A stretch of DNA of 5,009 nt, taken from NCBI GenBank assembly GCA_023402505.1, contig JAEYGD010000030.1, positions 1 through 5,009 of the forward strand, in the 5' to 3' direction. Below, one piece after another: positions 1-4,830 of this stretch (its first letter is position 1; each line of letters starts with the position of its first letter). Below the pieces are notes generated by a model. That model was not told where the DNA came from. It made no database searches and saw nothing but the letters and a program-made list of their open reading frames with translations. The stretch comes from Actinomycetes bacterium (GTDB lineage Bacteria; Actinomycetota; Actinomycetes; Mycobacteriales; Micromonosporaceae). Both the position numbers and the translations under genes were made by a program.

Positions 1-178
1 GCACCGCATCCACCGCCGCCCGCGCACCCACCACCGGCCGCACCTTCTCCGGATCCCCGTTGTACGGCACATCCTCGACCAACGTCCCATCCCGGTCGAA
101 CAACACCGCATCAAACAGGCGCGGACCCTGGTCGCCACGGGCATCAACCCGGGCTGACCTGCACTGATCCGGCTTCAC
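1..178 (-). CDS. HAD-IIIA phosphatase, GmhB-like (N-terminal part, cut by window edge)
   Basis: Translated on the minus strand this gives 59 residues containing VLFDRDGTLVEDVPYNGDP and then a VRPVVGARAAVDAV stretch. DRDGT is the HAD motif I signature (DxDGT): the first Asp is the nucleophile and the second the general acid/base. The VPYNGDP block followed by PxxGAR is the pattern of the HAD-IIIA subfamily that includes D-glycero-D-manno-heptose-1,7-bisphosphate 7-phosphatase (GmhB) and histidinol-phosphatase relatives, normally about 170-200 residues. Only the first third is visible, so substrate specificity cannot be judged. The start is uncertain: GTG at 178 places about 25 residues before the motif; an in-frame GTG at 187 and three consecutive ATG codons at 229, 226 and 223 are alternatives, and none has a convincing Shine-Dalgarno site. 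Codon use is odd: seven of nine Asp codons are GAT, whereas the neighbouring SRPBCC gene uses only GAC. Family assignment is firm; the heptose substrate is an inference. Confidence 0.8.
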   Translation of the reverse strand, partial: MKPDQCRSARVDARGDQGPRLFDAVLFDRDGTLVEDVPYNGDPEKVRPVVGARAAVDAV

Positions 179-247
179 CTGTCGCACAGCCGGCGGGTTC
201 CCGGCGCCCCGGGGAGTAAACATCATCATCGCGGCGCCACCGTGCCG

Positions 248-261
248 CACCGCCGGCGGTG
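248..261. repeat. 14-base perfect palindrome
   Basis: CACCGCCGGCGGTG reads identically on both strands. It lies in the divergent region, about 100 bases upstream of the SRPBCC start and about 20-70 bases upstream of the possible phosphatase starts. It could be an operator or a hairpin in the phosphatase leader. In DNA this rich in G and C such palindromes also arise by chance, so no function is claimed. Confidence 0.35.
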
Positions 262-304
262 TCGACACGCCGGCCCGCGGTGGCCTTACCCGCCGCCGCC
301 GAGA

Positions 305-329
305 AGCTAACCCGGGCCGGCCGTTAGCT
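305..329. promoter_or_regulatory. Inverted repeat AGCTAAC-N11-GTTAGCT, candidate operator upstream of the SRPBCC gene
   Basis: AGCTAAC at 305-311 and GTTAGCT at 323-329 are exact reverse complements separated by 11 bases that include the palindrome GGCCGGCC. The half-sites contain the only AT-rich patches nearby, which stands out in this composition. The repeat ends 28 bases before the GTG start at 358, a position fitting either a repressor site over the promoter or an RNA hairpin in a short 5' leader. The matching regulator is not in the window. Confidence 0.4.
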
Positions 330-357
330 CCGGTGCCGGCGAGGGTACGGGGACTCA

Positions 358-804
358 GTGGCAGTTGTGGAGAAAGTGATCGACGCCCCTCCGGAGCAGG
401 TGTGGGCGGTCCTGGCCGACGGCTGGACGTACAGCGACTGGGTGGTCGGCACCGTGCACGTACGCGACGTGGACGACCACTGGCCGGCGGTCGGCAGCGA
501 GCTGCACCACCGCGCGGGCCCGTGGCCGTTCTCGCTGGAGGACTCCTCGACGGTGCTCGGCTGCGAGCCGCCACACAAGCTGATCATCCGGGCCGGTCTG
601 TGGCCGGCGGGTGAGGCGATCGTGGTCTTCACCCTGCAGCCCGTCGGGACGGACGCCACCCGGGTACGCATCGGCGAGGACTTCGCCGCCGGTCCCCTGC
701 GCTGGGTCCGCAACAAGCTCAACGACCTGGTGCTGCACCAGCGCAACAAGGAGACCCTGCGCCGGCTGTCCGACATCGCCCTGCGCCAGAAGGCCGACGC
801 GTGA
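358..804 (+). CDS. SRPBCC (START-like/polyketide cyclase fold) family protein
   Basis: A 148-residue protein, typical for a single-domain SRPBCC protein. It opens with the family's first strand and helix pattern (VEKVIDAPPEQVWAVLAD, residues 4-21, then W23 and W28). Central beta strands follow, including a G-S-E-L-H-H strand near 46-51, KLIIRAGLWP at 74-83 and VVFTLQPVG at 89-97. It ends in a long amphipathic helix (about 113-145) that in this fold lines a hydrophobic pocket. Such proteins bind or occasionally transform lipids, polyketides or other apolar ligands; no catalytic residue can be assigned. There is no signal peptide or membrane segment, so it is cytosolic. The GTG start is supported by GGGGA at 349-353; in-frame GTGs at 367 and 376 would remove the first strand. 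Its stop overlaps the start of the next gene by 4 bases, so it is the first gene of a translationally coupled pair. The ligand is unknown. Confidence 0.85.
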   Translation: MAVVEKVIDAPPEQVWAVLADGWTYSDWVVGTVHVRDVDDHWPAVGSELHHRAGPWPFSLEDSSTVLGCEPPHKLIIRAGLWPAGEAIVVFTLQPVGTDATRVRIGEDFAAGPLRWVRNKLNDLVLHQRNKETLRRLSDIALRQKADA

Positions 805-1802
805 CGCAGACGGTCGCCGTCACCGGGGCGAGCGCCGGGGTCGGCCGGGCCGTCGCCCGGGCGTACGCCGAGCGGGGCGCACGCCTCGTGCTGCTCGCCC
901 GGGGCGCGGTCGGCCTGGCCGCAGCCGAGCGGGACTGCCTGGAGCGGGGCGCCGCGGCCGTCCGCACGTACCAGGTGGACGTCGCCGACGCGGGTGCGGT
1001 GCAGCAGGCGGCCGACGACGCGGTCCACCACTTCGGCCGGCTCGACGTCTGGGTCAACAACGCGATGGTCTCGGTCTTCGCGCCCGCCTGGGAGATCCCC
1101 GCGACGGAGTTCCGCCGGGTCACCGAGGTCAACTACCTGGGTACCGTCCACGGCACGCTCGCCGCGCTGCGCCACTTCCGGGCGCACGGGCGGGGCACGA
1201 TCGTCCAGGTCGGGTCGGCGCTCGCCTACCGGGGCATCCCGCTGCAGTCCGCGTACTGCGCCACCAAGCACGCCGTCCAGGGGTTCAACGACTCGCTGCG
1301 CGCGGAACTCCTGCACGACTGCCCGGGGGTGCGCCTGACGATGGTGCAGTTGCCGGCGATCAACACCCCGCAGTTCTCGTGGGTGCGTACGCGACTGCCC
1401 CGCCATCCGCAGCCGGTGCCGCCGATCTTCGCGCCCGAGGTCGCCGCGCGGGCGATCCTCTGGGCCGCCGACCACGGGCCGCGCGAGCTGAACGTCGGCG
1501 GCCCCACCTGGCGGGCCCGGCTCGGCGACGCGCTCTTCCCCGGCCTGCTGGACCGGAAGCTGGCCCGGAACGGGTACGACAGCCAGCAGACGACGACGCC
1601 GGTCGACCCGGCGACCTGGCGGGACAACCTGTACCGGCCGGGTGACGAGGACCGCGACCACGCCGCCGAGGGCGTCTTCACCGACCGTGCCCGGCGGCGC
1701 TCTGCGGCGTTGTGGGTCGGGACGCACAAACCGGCCGTCTCCGCCCTCGCGGTCGCCGGGCTGTCCCTCGCGTTCGGCGCGCTCACCCGCCGGCGCCGGT
1801 GA
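801..1802 (+). CDS. Short-chain dehydrogenase/reductase with C-terminal membrane segment
   Basis: A 333-residue classical SDR. The Rossmann cofactor motif TGASAGVG lies at residues 8-15, the NNA motif at 86-88, and the catalytic set is complete: N111, S139, Y152 and K156 (YCATK). The family core ends near residue 235. The following ~100 residues are an extension with a charged linker and a hydrophobic segment at about 311-327 (PAVSALAVAGLSLAFGAL) followed by five C-terminal residues rich in arginine, which looks like a tail anchor with the arginines in the cytoplasm. It should oxidise an alcohol or reduce a ketone/aldehyde with NAD(P)(H); A31-R34 after the second strand (LVLLAR) fits NADP use, but this is only suggestive. 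The GTG start lies inside the SRPBCC stop (GTGA), with no good ribosome site of its own, implying translational coupling. The partner SRPBCC protein may present a hydrophobic substrate. The substrate is not identifiable. Confidence 0.88.
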   Translation: MTQTVAVTGASAGVGRAVARAYAERGARLVLLARGAVGLAAAERDCLERGAAAVRTYQVDVADAGAVQQAADDAVHHFGRLDVWVNNAMVSVFAPAWEIPATEFRRVTEVNYLGTVHGTLAALRHFRAHGRGTIVQVGSALAYRGIPLQSAYCATKHAVQGFNDSLRAELLHDCPGVRLTMVQLPAINTPQFSWVRTRLPRHPQPVPPIFAPEVAARAILWAADHGPRELNVGGPTWRARLGDALFPGLLDRKLARNGYDSQQTTTPVDPATWRDNLYRPGDEDRDHAAEGVFTDRARRRSAALWVGTHKPAVSALAVAGLSLAFGALTRRRR

Positions 1803-1920
1803 CCATCCGCATTTGTTCCCGTGCGGCCTGTTACCACCGGGACAGGGGAGCAATAACACCACGCGCGAGACACTGGCTACGCTCACAGGGAGCCAAGTCC
1901 GCGAAACGAGGATGTCCGAC
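1803..1920 (+). promoter_or_regulatory. Leader/promoter region of the mannosyltransferase gene, with a small hairpin
   Basis: This 118-base gap is less GC-rich than its surroundings. CCTGT at 1827-1831 and ACAGG at 1842-1846 form a 5-base inverted repeat that could be a weak terminator for the SDR operon or part of the leader. TACGCT at 1879-1884 fits a TANNNT -10 box but no matching -35 box is evident. GAGG at 1908-1911 is the likely ribosome binding site, 9 bases before ATG 1921. A separate promoter for the next gene is an inference from the gap. Confidence 0.35.
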
Positions 1921-2688
1921 ATGAGTGAACCCGTGCAGTTGCCGTCGCCCTGGCGGGATGCGCGCCTGACCGTGGTGGTGCCGACCTACAACGAGGCGGG
2001 CAACCTCCCGGTCCTGGTGGAACGCCTGCTCGCGCTGCCGCTGCCGGGCCTGAAGGTCCTCGTGGCCGACGACAACTCGCCCGACGGCACCGGCGAGGTC
2101 GCGGACAAGCTGGCCATCGAGCACCCGGAGCGGATCGAGGTCGTCCACCGGGCCGGCAAGGACGGCCTGGGTCGGGCGTACGTCGACGGCATCGGTCGCG
2201 CCCTCGCCGGCGGCGCGGAGTTCGTCGCGCAGATGGACGCCGACCTGTCACACCCGCCGGAGGCGCTGCCCGGCATGCTCGGCGCGCTGCTGTCCACCCA
2301 GGCCGGTGTGGTGATCGGTTCCCGGTACGTCCCGGGCGGCGAGCTGGACGAGAACTGGCCGCTGTACCGGCGTGCCCTCAGCGGCTGGGCGAACCTGTAC
2401 GTCCACACCCTGCTGCGCGTGCGCATCCGGGACCTCACCGCCGGCTTCAAGATCTGGCGGGCGGACGCGCTGCGCGACATCGGTCTGGAGCGGGTGCAGT
2501 CCAACGGCTACAGCTTCCAGGTGGAGATGCACTACCTGGCCACGAAGCTCGGGCACACGATCCTCGAGGTGCCGATCCGTTTCGAGGAGCGGCGGGACGG
2601 CGCGTCGAAGATGACGACCGCCACCAAGATCGAGAGCGCGTTGATGCCGTTCCGGCTGCGCAGCAAGCACCGCAACGTCAGCCGCTGA
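1921..2688 (+). CDS. Polyprenol monophosphomannose synthase (GT2 family, soluble Ppm1/DPM1 type)
   Basis: A 255-residue GT-A fold glycosyltransferase. VVVPTYNEAGN at residues 18-28 is the family-2 opening, ADDNSPDGT at 49-57 the nucleotide-binding aspartates, and MDADLSHPPE at 105-114 the metal-binding DxD (D106, D108). Conserved DPM blocks follow: GSRYVPGG (133-140), LTAGFKIWR (172-180), GYSFQVEM (196-203) and RFEERRDGASKM (220-231). These identify transfer of mannose from GDP-mannose to polyprenyl phosphate on the cytoplasmic membrane face; the product is the mannose donor for lipoglycan elongation and protein O-mannosylation in actinomycetes. There are no membrane segments, so it matches the soluble catalytic domain of mycobacterial Ppm1 without a fused Lnt domain. 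Start: ATG 1921 has GAGG at a spacing of 9; in-frame ATG 1912 would add three residues but abuts that site. The reading frame is open upstream to 1642, where it only shadows the SDR gene. Confidence 0.92.
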   Translation: MSEPVQLPSPWRDARLTVVVPTYNEAGNLPVLVERLLALPLPGLKVLVADDNSPDGTGEVADKLAIEHPERIEVVHRAGKDGLGRAYVDGIGRALAGGAEFVAQMDADLSHPPEALPGMLGALLSTQAGVVIGSRYVPGGELDENWPLYRRALSGWANLYVHTLLRVRIRDLTAGFKIWRADALRDIGLERVQSNGYSFQVEMHYLATKLGHTILEVPIRFEERRDGASKMTTATKIESALMPFRLRSKHRNVSR

Positions 2689-2779
2689 CCACCGGCACAC
2701 GCACACCGACGCACGCTGGCACGGTGGCCCTCGCTGACGTCGCGACGCCGCGTACCGTCACTCGCTGTTCATACCGGGA

Positions 2780-2803
2780 GCGGACCCGCACGGCCGGGTC
2801 CGC
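2780..2803 (+). terminator. Strong GC hairpin, likely transcription terminator of the mannosyltransferase gene
   Basis: GCGGACCC at 2780-2787 and GGGTCCGC at 2796-2803 are perfect complements around an 8-base loop, giving an 8-bp stem. It lies 91 bases after the stop codon at 2688. There is no long T-run (only CTTTG follows at 2806-2810), which is common for terminators in high-GC actinomycetes. As the stem is symmetrical it could also act on transcripts coming from the right. Confidence 0.6.
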
Positions 2804-2805
2804 CA

Positions 2806-2930
2806 CTTTGCTCTGCACCCCTATCCGCACCACGCCGGGTGACCTGCGTGGCGAGCCGGGAGCGCCGGCGGGTGCGCGCGGCGGGACCCGCACGGACGGT
2901 TACCGGTGCGAATCAGGGTGCAGAGCAAAG
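2806..2930. repeat. Inverted-repeat element with 25-base arms around a 75-base centre
   Basis: The arm at 2806-2830 begins CTTTGCTCTGCACCC and ends CGCAC; the arm at 2906-2930 begins GTGCG and ends GGGTGCAGAGCAAAG. They match as reverse complements at 22 of 25 positions, with 15 consecutive perfect pairs at the outer ends. Just inside, GGTGACC (2838-2844) and GGTTACC (2898-2904) extend the symmetry with a 6-base offset, so the arms look like inward-facing diverged copies of a longer repeat. No transposase and no obvious flanking target duplication is seen. A transcript could fold it into a long stem, which would suit a two-way terminator between converging genes; a dispersed non-autonomous element is the alternative. 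Confidence 0.75.
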
Positions 2931-2960
2931 GGAACGCACGGGGACCGCGTGGTCGGCGAG

Positions 2961-3040
2961 ACGGCAGCCACGTAGGGCGGGACGGCAGCCACGCGGGCGG
3001 ACGGCAGCCACGCGGGCGGGACGGCAGCCACGCGAGCGGT
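2961..3040. repeat. Tandem repeat, four copies of a ~20-base unit
   Basis: Copies start at 2961, 2982, 3001 and 3021 and are 21, 19, 20 and 20 bases long. All begin ACGGCAGCCACG and continue with a variable GC-rich tail resembling CGGGCGGG. A degenerate further copy (ACGGCCAGCCACG) appears at 3100-3112. The unequal, non-triplet unit lengths argue against coding. It ends 114 bases from the stop of the FAD oxidoreductase, in that gene's 3' region. Function is unknown; copy number may vary between strains. Confidence 0.8.
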
Positions 3041-3130
3041 CCACCCCGGCGCCGGCCCGCGAGGCGAAGCCCGCGACCCACTCGGTGACCGCGCCGACGA
3101 CGGCCAGCCACGGCGCCAGGACCGCGACCT

Positions 3131-3143
3131 CCGGCGAAGCCGG
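3131..3143 (-). terminator. Short GC hairpin downstream of the FAD oxidoreductase
   Basis: CCGGC at 3131-3135 and GCCGG at 3139-3143 pair around a 3-base loop, read on the minus strand as CCGGC-TTC-GCCGG. It lies 10 bases beyond the stop codon of the minus-strand gene, the right place for its terminator. The stem is only 5 bp and no T-run follows, so it is a weak candidate and could be chance in this composition. Confidence 0.35.
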
Positions 3144-3153
3144 CCCGGACGGC

Positions 3154-4758
3154 TCAGCGGTAGAGCGCGCGGTGCGCCGAGTCGATCACCGTGCCGTACA
3201 GCCCGCCGGTCAGCGCACGGTCGCGCGCCAACGCGGCACGCGCGGCGTTGGCGCCGGGAGCACCGTGCACGCCGCCGCCCGGATGAGCCGACGAACTGGC
3301 CAGGAAGAGCCGGTCCACCGGCGTGTCCGCGCGCCCCAGCCCGGGGATCGGGCGCAGGAACAACTGCTGGTACGCCGCGGCGGTGCCCCCGCCGAGCGCC
3401 CCGCCGACGAGGCTCGGATCGCCCGCCTCCAGGTCGGCCGGACCGGCGACGTGCCGGCCCACCACCAGGCTGCGGAACCCCGGGGCGGCCTCCTCCAGCA
3501 CCTGTTCCATCCGCTCCACGTGCGCGGCGATCTCCTCGGCCCGCCAGTGCCGGCGGAACGGCAGGTGCGTGTACGACCACAGCGACTCGGTCCCGGGCGG
3601 CGAGTGACTGGGATCGGCCAGGGTCATCTGTCCCACCAGCAGGAACGGGTCCCGCGGGACCTCGCCGCGGGCCAGGGCCGCCGCGTAGCCGGTCAGCCCG
3701 TCGAGGTCCGCGCCGAGGTGGACGGTTCCGGCGGTGGCGACCGCCCGGTTGCTCCACGGGACCGGCGCGGAGAGCGCCCAGTCCACCTTGAGGGTCGAAC
3801 CGTCCCACCTGAAGTGGGCCAGGTCCTCCACCAGCCGCGGCGGCAGCACCGCCGCGCCGACCAGGTCCAGGTAGAGAGCGGGCGCCGGCACGTCGGCCAG
3901 CACCGCACGGCGCGCCCGCCACATCGTGCCGCCCTCCGTACGGACGCCCATCGCCCGGCCCCGCGCGGTGAGCACCCGGTCCACCCTCGCGCCGTAGAGG
4001 ATCCGGCCGCCCCGGTCGGCGAGCCGGGCCACCAGCGCGTCGGTGATCTTCTGGGCGCCGCCGTCCGGCACCGGCCAGCCGACCTGCTGGCCGAGCATCG
4101 CCAGCAGCCAGCCGTACACGCCGGAGCCGGCCTCCTCCGGGGCGAGGTCGGTGTGCAGGGCGCAGCCGGCGAGCAGGGCCGGCCCGCCCGCACCGGCGAA
4201 GAGTTCGTCACCTAGCTTGCGGACCGGCACCACCAACCGCCGCGCCAGCCGCAGCGCCCCACCGACCCGCAGCCGGCGCAGCAGCGTCAGGCCGCTGCGC
4301 ACCGGCGGGAAGGGCGTGGTGATGGCGTCCAGCATCGGACCGGCGACCTGGCCCCAGTCGTCGTACGCGGCCAGCCACCGCTTCCCGTCGCCGGCCGCGA
4401 ACGCGTCCAGGGAGGCGGCCGTGGTCTCCGGGTCGCGGTTGAGCACCGCCGCCCGCCCGTCCGGCAGCAGGTGCGCCAGCACGTCCGGGGCGTGCCGCCA
4501 GCGCAGCCCGTACCGGTCCAGGTCGAGCCCGCGCAGCACCGGGGAGGCGTACCCCAGCGGGTAGAAGGAGCTGTAGAGGTCGCTCAGGTAGCCGGGAGCG
4601 GTCACCTGCGCCGAGCGGACCGCGCCGCCCGGCGACTCGGTGGCCTCCAGCACCAGGACGTCCCAGCCCGCGTCGGCGAGCAGGTTGGCGGCGACCAGGC
4701 CGTTGTGCCCGGCTCCGATGACGACGGCGTCCGCGCGCTCCGCGCCGGTCGAACTCAT
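3154..4758 (-). CDS. FAD-dependent oxidoreductase, amine oxidase/phytoene desaturase fold (PYROXD2/CrtI-like)
   Basis: A 534-residue protein of usual length for this family. The N-terminal dinucleotide-binding motif is VVIGAGHNGLVAANLL (residues 12-27; glycines 15, 17 and 20), followed by VLVLEATESPGGAVRS (34-49), where E38 should bind the FAD ribose and the PGG segment continues the FAD-contact region. A mid-protein GWPVPDGGAQKITDAL (227-242) with the following strand matches the family's P-x-GG block. The C-terminal FAD motif is SSAHPGGGVHGAPG (489-502). Among amine-oxidase-fold proteins, the HNG motif and HPGGGVHGxPG ending resemble the PYROXD2/phytoene-desaturase-related group often labelled carotenoid dehydrogenase. 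No carotenoid genes are nearby, so desaturation of a carotenoid is not supported and the substrate is unknown. No signal peptide. The ATG at 4758 is preceded by only a weak purine stretch (AGGCGG on the minus strand). It is divergent from an aldehyde dehydrogenase. Confidence 0.88.
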   Translation of the reverse strand: MSSTGAERADAVVIGAGHNGLVAANLLADAGWDVLVLEATESPGGAVRSAQVTAPGYLSDLYSSFYPLGYASPVLRGLDLDRYGLRWRHAPDVLAHLLPDGRAAVLNRDPETTAASLDAFAAGDGKRWLAAYDDWGQVAGPMLDAITTPFPPVRSGLTLLRRLRVGGALRLARRLVVPVRKLGDELFAGAGGPALLAGCALHTDLAPEEAGSGVYGWLLAMLGQQVGWPVPDGGAQKITDALVARLADRGGRILYGARVDRVLTARGRAMGVRTEGGTMWRARRAVLADVPAPALYLDLVGAAVLPPRLVEDLAHFRWDGSTLKVDWALSAPVPWSNRAVATAGTVHLGADLDGLTGYAAALARGEVPRDPFLLVGQMTLADPSHSPPGTESLWSYTHLPFRRHWRAEEIAAHVERMEQVLEEAAPGFRSLVVGRHVAGPADLEAGDPSLVGGALGGGTAAAYQQLFLRPIPGLGRADTPVDRLFLASSSAHPGGGVHGAPGANAARAALARDRALTGGLYGTVIDSAHRALYR

Positions 4759-4830
4759 CCGATCCGCCTACCCGAGCCGCAACGGGGCGAAACGCGTTTG
4801 CCTCGGGCGGGCCGGGGCATCCACTGCCGC
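4759..4830. promoter_or_regulatory. Short divergent promoter region with palindrome AAACGCGTTT
   Basis: Only 72 bases separate the start codons of the FAD oxidoreductase (minus) and aldehyde dehydrogenase (plus), so the two promoters must overlap or nearly so. AAACGCGTTT at 4790-4799 is a perfect 10-base palindrome, the most AT-rich patch here, flanked by GGC(G) and GCC that extend the symmetry imperfectly. Its place midway between the genes fits an operator acting on both. The ALDH start lacks a good ribosome site (GGGG at 4814-4817 is 13 bases away), so a leaderless transcript is possible. Confidence 0.4.

Larger units (their letters stand above)
179..357. promoter_or_regulatory. Divergent intergenic control region between the HAD phosphatase and the SRPBCC/SDR operon
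   Basis: This stretch separates two genes that point away from each other, so it must hold promoters for both unless the phosphatase starts further upstream (in-frame ATGs at 223-229). I see no clear -35/-10 hexamers. Two inverted repeats, listed separately, lie at 248-261 and 305-329. A purine-rich GGGGA at 349-353 sits 4 bases before the GTG at 358 and is the likely ribosome binding site of the SRPBCC gene. Confidence 0.45.
2689..3153. other. 465-base non-coding convergent intergenic region rich in repeats
   Basis: This lies between the 3' ends of the mannosyltransferase (plus) and the FAD oxidoreductase (minus). Short open frames cross it on both strands, but they run through the inverted and tandem repeats, change reading frame between repeat units of 19, 20 and 21 bases, and show no recognisable domain, so I see no gene here. 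It contains the hairpin at 2780-2803, the inverted-repeat element at 2806-2930, a near-exact 16-base direct repeat (2782-2797 and 2884-2899), the tandem repeat at 2961-3040 and the hairpin at 3131-3143. Confidence 0.7.

Noticed and set aside
1642..1920. Upstream extension of the mannosyltransferase frame
   Set aside because: The frame is open but overlaps the SDR gene and crosses the leader; the ribosome site GAGG at 1908-1911 and family N-termini support a start at 1921.
324..1922. Open minus-strand frame of 532 codons opposite the SRPBCC and SDR genes
   Set aside because: It is antisense to two genes with complete family motifs, has a low-complexity Arg/Pro/Gly/Ala-rich translation and no recognisable domain. 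Such long antisense frames are expected where third codon positions are nearly all G or C.
2806..2930. Insertion sequence remnant
   Set aside because: There is no transposase fragment in the 75-base centre and no visible target-site duplication flanking the arms, so a classical IS is not supported, although a non-autonomous element remains open.
2724..2975. Small plus-strand frame of 83 codons in the convergent intergenic region
   Set aside because: It is built from the hairpin and both arms of the inverted-repeat element, has no ribosome site, and no recognisable family.
2961..3040. Possible CRISPR array
   Set aside because: The repeats are ~20 bases and directly adjacent, with no unique spacers of constant length and no cas genes, so it is a plain tandem repeat.
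2900..3922. Open minus-strand frame of 340 codons overlapping the FAD oxidoreductase in another frame
   Set aside because: Shares the strand but not the frame of a gene with clear FAD-binding motifs; composition is that of a GC-driven shadow frame.
2839..4215. Open plus-strand frame of 458 codons across the repeats and antisense to the FAD oxidoreductase
   Set aside because: It runs through the tandem repeat and then opposite a well-supported gene; the translation is Arg/Ala/Pro-rich without any domain.
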